From: Anaspis maculata
Taxonomy: Eukaryota > Arthropoda > Insecta > Coleoptera > Scraptiidae
NCBI GenBank assembly: GCA_949128115.1
Contig: OX421962.1
Span: 14,459,262-14,523,261, forward strand
DNA length: 64,000 bases
Direction: 5' to 3'
The translations under genes were made by a program, and so were the position numbers. Shown in pieces: positions 44,287 to 54,440 of the stretch (its first letter is position 1; each line of letters opens with the position of its first letter). The notes beneath the pieces are model-generated. The model made no database searches. It was not told the DNA's origin and was given only the letters and a program-made list of their open reading frames with translations.

Positions 44287-45417
44287 TAGGTACTTATTAT
44301 GCATTCAGCTTTTATTTGCAACAAAGCAGGCCTTGGAATTTTGTTTTTACGTTTTTTAAAATTAAAAATACCCAGACACTTCAGATATTACAGCTGCCAG
44401 TCAGTGTCAGTGTTAATACTCTGTCAGCTATACCAGCTGATATGAAGCAATGTTGTCTTTCCCCTTGCCGCTTAGTTTTTGTGCTCACATCAGGGTAGGT
44501 GCTCACTGTGTTTGATAAAAAAAAGCCTGATGTTTCTGACAGTTTCTGATGTCAAAGCAGTTACACAGTTGGTGTAAAGATGGATTTTGATCTTTGGGTG
44601 TGGTTGAAGGAAGATTGGAATAACGTGAGAAAATCTTTTTGAAGATCACCAGATGTAAAAGCTGTTTTTCTGCCTACACACATTTTGTGAAACTCCTTTC
44701 TTCAGTACTTTTCCGGCTAGCTACCTACAGTGCTCAGTAAAGCTAGCAGTGAAATGAAACAATCAATGAAGATGAAAACGGAGCGAGGACCTAGCTGATG
44801 AAAGTCCGTTTCAGACAGGATGGCTGAAAAGAAACTAAGAAGCTTGTTCGATCATGTTGCGAGCTCAAGTGATGGACAGTCCCTACCTATCTCCACAAAT
44901 TTCCGAGTTCAAGTACCTTGTTTCTAAAAGTACCTACCCTAATAAAAATCAATAGGCCAGAGCCTTCATTCGTTTCAATTCAAAGGTCCTCACTTTTATT
45001 GTTATTGGTAGATGCCAGTACCAGATCGATCTCTGTCGACTGAAAGAAACACGGCTTTCATGAAACAGCTTCCTCCTTGTTGAATACAGCCAAATTTTAA
45101 ATTACTCTTCTCACTTTGTATAGCACCGCCTGTACAACTTCGTTTGTTCCATATTATGTAGAATGAGGAAGAACTTCTCCACTACGCTTGAAGAATGACA
45201 AGCGGTTGATAGTCTATGTCATTCGGACATTCAATCAATCAGAAATGAACTTGCAACACTGTTCTGGATTTTGAAGTAAAGCGATAACCCCAGAAAATAA
45301 TGCATAACCTAAACTGTGGCATTCCACTGACAGCGCTTTTACAGAGTGGATTCTGTCAAACTAGGCTCGCCTGCTTTGTTGCAAATAAAAGCTGAATGCA
45401 TAATACCTACCTATTAT
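44287..45417. mobile_element. 1.1-kb inverted-repeat element after the gene
   Basis: The end region TATTATGCATTCAGCTTTTA then TTTGCAACAAAGCAGGC is mirrored by GCCTGCTTTGTTGCAAATAA and AAGCTGAATGCATAATACC. The arms near the ends are clear for about 45 bp; the interior is weakly structured. It starts 50 bp after the stop codon of the DUF7869-like gene, so it occupies the 3' flank. Confidence 0.55.
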
Positions 45418-45560
45418 TTTTTTCAAGAATTATAATTTTTGTTTCATTTTTGTGAACGGTTATCAATAAAAGCCAAATTGCAGCGTACAAAGTTGTATTT
45501 TGTTGACGTTAGAAAACTAGGTATTTCTGTTTTTTCCGAATTGTTCCGATGTTATAACTA

Positions 45561-47011
45561 GTTGCAGCGGTACGCTAGCAAAATGACCCTGATTCTGCAT
45601 TTTGTGATACTGCAATGAAATTTGGCATATGCAAACTACGTAGAATTCCAAGTGATTTGACCCGCAGCACTCAAAAATTTGTCCATTAGGGGGCGACTGA
45701 GGGCCCCTCCAAATTTCAAGATGTCAGAGTTTTTACCATGCACCATTCAGTACCGCCCTATTTACCGTACAGGACCTAAACAACTTTGTTCTTGACCATC
45801 ATAACATTTTTCGTCATGTCAATTCCATTCTTCTTACAGAAAAAAATTATTTCTTTGTCTGGTCAACAAGTCGAGAAATATATATTTTTTTGGACCACAA
45901 ATAGATTGTTAAGTCGTTTTTGTGTGATCATCGATAAAACCGCATCCCCTTGATTCATTTATGAAAACAGAAGTTTTGCTGTTCTATTCTTTAACGAAGG
46001 GGTGACCTCAACTTACCATTATTTTCAACATTACCTATTTCAATGTTTTATCCCTAAAAATATGATTATTATTGTACTAATATATAGCTTGAAGTTTTCT
46101 TCAACGGTTTGGATGATGAAACGGCCTCAGATTCCACCTGGAAGCCGTGCATATTAATTTTTCTGCAAGGCCGTCAAATTTGGCATTTTTGATTTTCTAC
46201 CGGGAGCGGCCAAAATGTCAATACACACCACTCCGCCCAAGAGTACCGGTTGCGGTACTTTCGCACCAACTCTCATTTCAGTATCACAAAATGCAAAATT
46301 GTTAGGCGTGAATATCGTTTTCCGCTAGAGCAAACCGGTGCTCTTGGGCGGAGTGGTGTGTATTGACATTTTGGCCACTCCCGCTAGAAAATCAAAAATG
46401 CCAAATTTGACGGCCTTACAGAAAAATTATTATGTACGGCTTCCAGGTGGAATCTGAGGCAGTTTCATCATCCACATCGTTAAAGAGAACTTCAAGCTGT
46501 ATATTAGTATAACAATAATCATACTTACCGGGGTAAAACATTGAAAAAGGTAATGTTGAAAATAATGGTAAGTTGAAGTCACTCCTTTGTTGAAAAATAG
46601 CACTGCAAAAGTTTTCTTTTCATAAATGAATCAAGAGGATGCGGATTCATGGATTATCGCACAAAAACTACTTAACAATCTATTGGTGGTCAAAAAAATA
46701 ATTTTTTTCAATTTCTTGACCAGGCAAAGAAATTTTTTTTTTTCTATAAGAAGAATGGAATTGACATGACGAAAAATGTTATGTGGTCAAGAACAAAGTT
46801 GTTTAGGTCCAGTACGGTAGATAGGGCGGTACTGAATGGCGCATGGGAAAAATTCAGACATCTTGAAATTTTGGGGGGCCCCCAGTCGCCCCCTAATGGA
46901 TAAATTTTTGAGTGCTGCGGGTCAAATCACTTAAAATTTTATGTAGTTTGCATATGCCAAATTTCATTGCAGTATCACAAAATGCAGAATCAAAAAGCGT
47001 ACCGCTGCAAC
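45561..47011. mobile_element. GACCCGCAGCAC-family foldback, copy 4
   Basis: TA|GTTGCAGCGGTACGC on the left and GCGTACCGCTGCAAC|TA on the right. The arms match for about 620 bp and carry TGATTTGACCCGCAGCAC (45654) and its inverse (46915), each next to a CCATTAGGGGGCGAC block. A central hairpin holds AATGTCAATACACACCACTC and CGCCCAAGAG. It lies within the right end of the large transposon, splitting subterminal repeats. Confidence 0.85.
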
Positions 47012-47250
47012 TAAACTGGATATCTCACCTTTTTGTCAAAAGTTGGCAAAATTTGAACTCTTTATGGTTTCAAGGTCACAAAAAGCTTTAAAGTGGCATC
47101 GAACTACTATAGTTTTATACCAAAAACGCAAATGATTCAGATTGCCTTGTGATTTTTTTTTGCTCTTGAATGTTTAACCTTGATTTCTGAGATATCCATA
47201 AATTCAAGTTACCTAGTTGTAGTACTAAGGGGACGCGAGAATATAGTATA

Positions 47251-47424
47251 CGCGAAAATAGTATACTGGATCATTCTATTGATGGAAGAAGATAATATTA
47301 TCTTCTTCCATCAATAGAATGATCCAGTATAGAATAATAGATAATAATATAATAGAATAATAGATCCAGAAGAATAATATTATCTTCTTCCATCAATAGA
47401 ATGATCCAGTATACTATTTTCGCG
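47251..47424. repeat. Palindrome cluster with perfect 68-bp core
   Basis: 47263-47330 is a perfect palindrome: 34-bp arms with no spacer, centred on GATAAT|ATTATC. A third half-copy (47373-47424) pairs with 47251-47300 over about 50 bp including CGCGAAAATAGTATACTGG. The sequence can therefore fold into two mutually exclusive hairpins. It may be a small MITE with an internal duplication, placed immediately outside the large transposon. Confidence 0.8.
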
Positions 47425-47455
47425 TCGAGGAGGCGTGTAATATTTACCATTGTAG

Positions 47456-47487
47456 TTACAATACAATACAATACAATACAATACAAT
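47456..47487. repeat. (ACAAT)n microsatellite
   Basis: Six perfect ACAAT/AATAC units. Could be the tail of a minus-strand retroposon starting with TCTTTATTCAGCGC, but no head was recognised. Confidence 0.75.
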
Positions 47488-47489
47488 CT

Positions 47490-49350
47490 TTATTCAGCGC
47501 AAGAAGACCTTACAAGGTATATCGCTAAGTCATTGAAATTTGATGAAATTTGATCGATGAAATTTGAGTTTCTTCGTAAGTTTAAACGATGACAGGTACC
47601 TTGAAAAGTACCATCTTTCGTTCTCCCTCACCTTATGGGTTGCAACCTGTGTGGTGATTTATCACCCCATACTAACCGCTGACGGCAACCGAACGACCTG
47701 CCGACATATTCTGTGAAAACCAGACGTCGGATCTTGGCGGGGTATTTTTTTAAAAATTTTCGCAAACGAACCGCATCTCAAGTTGAGGGTGAGAATTTTT
47801 CGAAATTTTTGCCGTATTTGTCAAGATTTTTCGAAAATTTTCATAATCGATTCCAAATTTTACAAGGGAACCGATGTTTGGATAATTCGTTCCACATTTC
47901 TTGATACGGATTGCGGCGAAAACTCGGCTTTTCGGGCAGAATTTCGAGAAATTTGGTGTGAAATGCCGACCGGGGGTTTTCGAGGGCCGCGTGTCGTCCA
48001 ATGCGGCCCATGCGGTGGCGTTTTTCTTGAAATTTAGCCGAAAAATGTTGAAATTGGGTCACGGCACGGCCAAAGTGATCGTCACCTGACAGGAACGTCA
48101 ATCGACGCTCTGGGTTTTGGAAAACTCAACACCTCGGGGCATTTCAACAATGTTTTTGGAGAAAATGTACCGTGTCAGCGTGCGAAATTGAATTGTGGTC
48201 CGGAGGAGACTTTTGACCGCCCACAGACACAAAACACAAGAGCCTCCTCCAGATTCGAACGGCACATTGATCGAAAATTCTCGGGCCGGGCCAGACTTTG
48301 ACGGCGTATTTCACAAAAATAGAAGACTTGAGGAGGCAAAACACGTCTGGGTGGGTACTCACAGTTTATTTGAAATTTTTAGCGGCTTCACATTTCGAGA
48401 AAGGGGCCTTTTCGGTCCACCAGAGCACATTTCATGTCGGTTACAGGGGTTCCTTGTCGCGACTTGTTTTCTTGGGAATTCAGAATAATTCCATGGGACC
48501 TTTTGGCCAGACCTACACAAAGGATCCGTGTTGTGATCTGTATAGTTTTCATGTCGTCTCTTTTGTCCAGTTCTACAAAATCTGGCTCGAAATTGTGGCG
48601 TCACCTTAGAGCTCGACTGTGGCTGTGAAATGTAAATAAACAAATGTCAAATGTAACGTGAAGCTGGCGCTGGAATGGTTGCATCATGAACTTAGCCGCT
48701 CATTCTTGAATGGATTGCGAATAAATTCCCAAAAATCACACAGTTTCACTACGAAATACAGCAAAGCGTCTACAGTCAAGTTTCAAGGTTCGTTTGTTTC
48801 CACTGTGAGTGAAATCTGTCAAAAACTCGTTGCCAAAATGGCTTGCACAAGATCGTGTGTCGTCGGCACACTTCGGCACCCGACTCGACTTCGCTGCTGT
48901 TTCGCTCTTGCGTCAATTTCATTTGTCATCAGAAGAAATGTCATTTTTTGGATTTGCTTTGCTTTTGATATTATAATTGATATACTTGATTGTTTGGCTT
49001 GTGCGGGATGTATTATGTGATCGAACGTATCGACTGAACAGTAATATAACCGTATCAATCCTTGATCGATGTGCATACAACCAGGAAGACGTTCGTATTA
49101 TTCCTTGTGTCGTTTAGGTAGGTATCAAGGATGTCTATACATAAACTGGATAGGAAGCTTGACCGCCATCTTGCATCATAATCGGACGCCTTGCCCTGCA
49201 ATAATGACATCTCACAAAACGACATCAAGCGTCATTTCTGCGTCATTGTCAGCAATCCAGTATCAGAGTCATCAAACGAAATTGATTCACAGCATCGATC
49301 TCGATCTCCTTCTCCTGTTCTGTAGGCGTTTTCTCTCGACGTTATGCCCG
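47490..49350. other. Unassigned region
   Basis: Moderately GC-rich in places (48000-48600) with many overlapping short frames and no motif I can name. No clear repeats. It could be single-copy host DNA, including untranslated exons. Confidence 0.35.
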
Positions 49351-49354
49351 CCAC

Positions 49355-49700
49355 GTGTGCAGTATGTGTGTCAGTTCCTGTGGGGTCACCAGAACCAGAA
49401 CCTTGAAGCAAATGGGCGGATGGCGCTCCGACAAGCTTGCAGAGTTTTATGTAGAAAATTCTATGCTTAACAAGATGCGGATTGACGAGGCGATTTCTGG
49501 GTTCACTGGATGTGCGTCGGTGAGCCGACCAGTTGGATGGTGGTTCCGTCAGCTTCGGAGTCAGTTCCTGTGGGGTCATCAGAACCTTGAAGCAAATGGG
49601 CGGACGCGCTCTGACAAAGTTGCAGAGTCTTGTGTAGATAATTCTACACTAAACAAGATACGGATTGGCGAGACAATTTCTAGGTCTAGTGCGAGCTCAG
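49355..49700 (+). pseudogene. Tandemly duplicated tyrosine recombinase C-terminus
   Basis: A 136-codon frame begins with SSCGVTRTRTLKQMGGWRSD then KLAEFYVENSMLNKMRID. The pattern LK..GGW.S..(V)AE.YVE(D/N)S...K is the last helix region of tyrosine recombinases, where the tyrosine is the nucleophile (family knowledge; seen in Crypton- and DIRS-type elements). The same DNA repeats 190 bp later (49371 and 49561 both start TCAGTTCCTGTGGGGTCA) in another frame and without a usable tyrosine (AESCVDNS). The N-terminal catalytic residues are absent. Confidence 0.5.
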
Positions 49701-49764
49701 GGGCTCTAAGAGCAAGTGTGTACCTATCAAGGTGCGTGCCACGCACTGAATCTCGGTTTTAAAT

Positions 49765-51129
49765 TGATGATTTCAACAATAATACTAATTATTTATGACA
49801 TGTTTATTTATACTCCTTTGTATCAATACTTCAATTAAGTATTACATCTTTGGTAAATACAACACATTTCCGCCTTTATTTCCTTTTTCTCTTGGTATTA
49901 TCAACTAGGTATTAATGATGAGGATGAAGCGTCAATTCGCCACCCTTCTCTTCGCTTCCAATATTGCTACAAATCTTGCCTTATCCTCAACAACTTATGA
50001 ACCTTCTTAAAGCATCTTCACTTCAGGTCGCAATAGAGATGCTCCCAGACCCTCTTCAAGAAGTGTCACTGTCCGCGATAGTGTGGCAAATGCTGCTGCT
50101 GACCTGTAATGTTGTTAACTTGCGTGAGAGCACTGAGAGCCCTCATATGTAAAGCTGTGGACTCACCCAGGGCTCGACAGATCCTTTGTGAATCTTGGCT
50201 TGCTCAAAAGAGTTGCCTCCGTTCATTCCCGTTCCCAGCAACTTCTCACTTCACGAAGTTCACCCACCATCCATCCACTGCATGTGGCCACAGCCTCTGT
50301 TTCTTCTTGATTCAGAGGGATAGCCCTGGTACACGTTTTGTTCCATGTTAAGTGGAGGTCAATTTAATATTCAACAGTGAATTCCCTCCAGCGGAGCCCG
50401 AAAACGTCAAAATGACGACAGCCCATGTTTTAATTGACAGTCCTCAGTCCTCAAGGTCGGTCCCCAGTCCTGCACAATGCCCCTGCATTAGTGTCAAATC
50501 TCAGCTTCACCTATTTACGTCAAAAGCGGCCAAGCTTCTTATCCAGTTTATGTATAGACATCCTTGGTAGGTATACCTACAATTCGCATGGTTCCATGTC
50601 CGATTTTCAACTCAACAACACTCTTTGTTTATCATTCCAAAATGTTAGTTACTAGTGAATGCCTTAGACCTCTTCCATCAAGTCCCGAATCATGTGCTAT
50701 TTCAGATTAGAACTCTCTGAAGTCTTTGAACACTACAAGGGCTATTGCTCGCAATGTTCGCATAGTACTGCATCCGATATCCAACCTCAACTCGACAACA
50801 AAGTCCATCACGTTCCAGAAGAATCACAAATACTTTTATGGAGCACAAGAAAAAGAAGAAGAAGAACGAGAAGAATTCCCTTGCATTTGCTGCGGCTCTA
50901 CAAGAGCAACAACTAGCAAGGTACCTACATGCCTATCAGTCCGAGTCAGTACGAACATTGCAAACAGCACATAATTTGGGATTTCAAACAATAGGGTTCT
51001 TGCACTTTTTTTTATTGCCTCCAATGATTCTTTGGTACTTATTGGTAGTCAAATAGCACCACAGGCTGGACGGTTTTTCGAAAATCTTAATATATTATTT
51101 TATTTTGTAAATTCAAAACACAAAAACTG
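49765..51129. other. Unassigned region
   Basis: Several short plus-strand frames, none recognised. The KKKKKNEKN-like frame around 50840 is low complexity. No repeat structure was seen. Confidence 0.35.
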
Positions 51130-51137
51130 TTGGGCAT

Positions 51138-52188
51138 CAGTGATGTATAATACCTACCCGGGTTTTTATGTTTGAGGGTGAATACCCAGGGTAAATACCC
51201 AAAATCGGGTCTCTAATAGGGTATCTATGAGTCCATGTACACAGGCGTCAATGGGAGAACAAAAAACTAAACAACAACTCTGGAGATGTTACTGACAAAG
51301 AGTTGATTTTTGAACAAATTTCCCTTAAAGGAGATTGTTCTGAAAGGGAGGAAACTTGAGTTAAAACTCAACTCTATCTGGTGGGCCTAAAAAGAAGGAG
51401 GAATCCTAAGTCAAAAAATCAGTTCGTTGAGGAAACGGCTGCTCTGTTTTGATAAAACGTTATTGTATCAAGTGCTACTTCTTTTTGGCCTTGTTTACGC
51501 GAGGTTTAAAACTGGTGTTAAGGTCCGTAACATAAATGTTATCGTCCGCATAAACACCTCTAAACGCAAGTTTCGCAACAGCTGTTAAGCTTAGCTAAAT
51601 GTGGTTTTAAATTGCATTTAGTAAGCAAACAAGTGTTGGCAATCGCACGTAAACGCCCATGCCCATCCGCAGTACACTGATGTAGCGAATGTTGCCTAAA
51701 ATCGTGGTTTTTAGGCAACTTTCACTACAAAAGTGTACTGCGGAATGTATTTTACTGCCAGGGACTTTTCTCACACGATTCAAGAATAGCGGCTTAGGTT
51801 AAGGGGCTGTCGGCTGTCATTTTGGTCGGCGCGCATAAATACTCTTAACTAACCACTGTTAAAATCTCTGCTAAGCCTCGCGTAAACAAGCTCTATTTTC
51901 AATAATTGTGACGAACAATAGGAGAATAACAACAACAAACAATAATGATTTTTGCTCACAGCAGCAAAATAATAATAAGTGCTTTGAAGATTATGTTTAT
52001 GAAGCCTTGGGACTTGGAAAAAGAGATCATTTAACCTGTAACCGTCAACACTGCCAACCGAGCTGTCAACAGTGTCAACTTTTCTGTCAAACTGGGTAGG
52101 GTGGGTAAATATCGCTCGAGAAAATACCGGGTAAATATCCGATTTATATTTACCTACCTACCCGGTAAATACCCGACTCACATCACTG
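51138..52188. mobile_element. hAT-like non-autonomous element
   Basis: Ends CAGTGATGTATAATACC and ...CGACTCACATCACTG, with flanking TTGGGCAT (51130-51137) and TTAGGCAT (52189-52196): an 8-bp target duplication with one mismatch. Subterminal TACCTACCCGGGT/ACCCGGTAAATA repeats lie at both ends. A nested foldback occupies 51490-51890. There is no transposase. Confidence 0.8.
51490..51890. mobile_element. Foldback nested in the hAT-like element
   Basis: The ends CTTGTTTACGCGAGG and CCTCGCGTAAACAAG are perfect 15-bp inverses. An inner hairpin pairs CCGCAGTACACT(TT) with AAAGTGTACTGCGG, with TTGCCTAAAATC and TTTTTAGGCAA near the loop. About 400 bp, non-coding. Confidence 0.75.
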
Positions 52189-52196
52189 TTAGGCAT

Positions 52197-53290
52197 GCAA
52201 CTTCCATGCACCGATGTGTCAGCTGCGGGATGACGTCATCGTGCCCCGGGCTGGGGCTACTTGATTCTACACTAACAGATAGCGACTACGAATTTCAAAT
52301 GTTTGACATAATCTCACTGTCACCGTCTCAGATGTCTGTGGGGCTGACGCTCAATTCAGGTTGAAAAGCGCGTAGCACATGCTTGGGGTGGCCCTGATAC
52401 GTGAGCAAGGGCTACGGCGCTGTTCGCGGCTCCAAAATTGAAATAGGTCAGGTCTGTAAAATAATGAAGATTTGAATTTTCGCGGGGTTTCAGGGCGCAG
52501 GGCTGCAACCTCACAAAGAAAAAAACTTGCAAACGAAAAATAGAACTCTTGGGTTGACGTCATCGTGGTCACACAAGGTCATTGTAGAAGCCACCGCATT
52601 TTTTGTGCGAAAAAAAATTCAAACTTTGATCTTCATTTAAAGGATGAACCAATTTTTTCGATTTTTTTTTTGTGCGGAACTTATTGTGGATAACGTTTTG
52701 AATGATTTTATGAAGTAACCGTCTCAATATAAAATTCATGCAAGGACCCTATTGAAATGGGACTTTTGTGGAATGATTTCAGCACATTCATGTGCATTTA
52801 CTGCAAGTACGAATCGAATTCGAGTTTATGTCTCTTTTAAGATTTCATGATTTGTGTAGACCACTCACAAGCAACCATCAGTGGCAGCTGCCCTGCTCGC
52901 TGTCATCCTTGTATAAGGGCATGAGCAAAGGTTCCACTTCCAAATTCCTCAACTTAGATTCAACCATGCGGTTGCCTTTTTAACACAAATACAGAGTATT
53001 TCATTCAGGAAATGGTTGCTCACAGACTAATTTGGAAATTTTCTCGAAAATTTGATTATTTCAACGTAAATCAAATCAGCAGTATAGAAATTTCATTTTG
53101 AACAATTCCGGTTTATTCATTTATTTTTCAAATTTTCCGAGGAACAACTGGAAATTCACTTTTTCACCACTTTCCATTTTTTCCTATGTTTTCCGACGCA
53201 ATACGCAAAACCTAACGATTCATCACCAAAACCATTTGAGTAGGTACATTTTCTCATACAGTATTTGGTGGAAATTGCGATGTATAGTGT
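52197..53290. other. Unassigned region
   Basis: Two GACGTCATCGTG words (52229 and 52557) are the only notable feature. No coding motif. Confidence 0.35.
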
Positions 53291-53325
53291 TCGGAGGCGC
53301 CAAACACTAAAAAATCCATAACTTT

Positions 53326-54440
53326 TCAACCGTACGTCCGAATTTATATCGGTTGAAATCAATAATAAATCATATTTTGTCGAAATTCATCATGAGTGCG
53401 AATGTAGAATTTTAAATTTTTCACCTATTTCAATTTTGTAGAATCTTCCGGAAATAAAATAAAGGCAAGAAACTGTTTTTCACTTTTGGGCCTCTTAGGC
53501 CAGGCGGTATGTCGATAAAATCACTACAATCTGGAGAAAATTCCGACAAAGCTTTTACACAATGCTTTTATGGTGTCAAACTCTTCGTTAGTTTCGCACC
53601 ATTTTCCACTTTTCTCTCCAATTGATTTGATCTCCAATTGATCTCCAACAATACGCAGGACACAACCGTTCATGACTAAAGCCGTTTTCGTGAATTTCCC
53701 GATGTTATTTGGTGGAAAACTGTGGATTTTCCCTAATCCACAAGAAAATTCAGTAGGTTTGGAAACCTCAGACACGGAAATATTTGCAAATCAGTAACCG
53801 TACGTCCGAATCCAAATTTGGTTGGTGTCATGAAACTGATCATAATTTTGCGCATTTTATCATGCAAATTCTATTCTTCAATTTTCCGGAAAAAATATAC
53901 AGGCGAGAAACTGTTTTACACGTTTGAGGCTCCAACAATCGACAGGGTCGTTGTGGAGACATGAAACCTTCACAAAAAAAAAAAAATTTCCTTTCCTCAT
54001 CCGCCATTACCAAACGCAATATGGTTACGTTGTAGAATTCTCCGGGAACAACGTTCACAGAATTGTCCCAATGTTATTCGGTGGAGAACTGTGAATTTTC
54101 TTTTTTCCATAGGACATTCAGAATGTGTGGAAACCTCAGACACGGAAACACTTGTAACTCAGCTACCGTACGTCTGAATCCATATTGGTTGGTGTCATAA
54201 AATTGATCATGATTTTTTTGCACTTTAACATATGAATTTCATTTTTCTTCAATTTTCCAGGAAAAAGATACAGACGAAAAACTGTTATACACGTTTGAGG
54301 CTCCAGCAATCGACAGAGAAGTTGCGGAGACATGGGACCTAGACCAAAAAATCGGGTATCTTTTTCCGCATCCACCAATACTAAACACGACATGGTTACA
54401 ATGCATAATTTTTTGGGAACTTGGGCGAAAATACAAAATT
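53326..54440. repeat. Three diverged tandem units of about 370-470 bp
   Basis: An anchor word ACCGTACGTCYGAAT recurs at about 53330, 53798 and 54166, each followed by ATCGGTTG/TTGGTTGGTGTCAT and an AAAACTGTTTT or GAAACTGTTTTACACGTTTG block. Minus-strand frames in units 2 and 3 (SPQRPCRLLEPQTCKTVSRL, SPQLLCRLLEPQTCITVFRL) match each other, showing homology at protein level; whether they are coding is unknown. Possibly a tandemly amplified element or satellite. Confidence 0.6.

Larger units (their letters stand above)
38530..47235. mobile_element. Large DNA transposon candidate carrying a DUF7869-like gene
   Basis: The left end CGTCCCCTTAGTA(GGTA)CTACAACTAGGTAACT pairs with the right end AGTTACCTAGTTGTAGTACTAAGGGGACG, about 28 bp with one GGTA indel. 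The flanks are GAGAACATA (38521-38529) and GAGAATATA (47237-47245; one extra C before it), a 9-bp target duplication with one mismatch. Subterminal repeats of RGATATCYAGTTGT type fill both ends. Inside is one multi-exon plus-strand gene. Removing the nested palindrome (39958-42177) and foldback (45561-47011) leaves about 5 kb. The superfamily is unassigned; a 9-bp duplication is compatible with several. Confidence 0.65.

Noticed and set aside
50836..51056. Lysine-rich frame around 50840
   Set aside because: Low-complexity AAGAAG run; no domain and overlapping frames on both strands.
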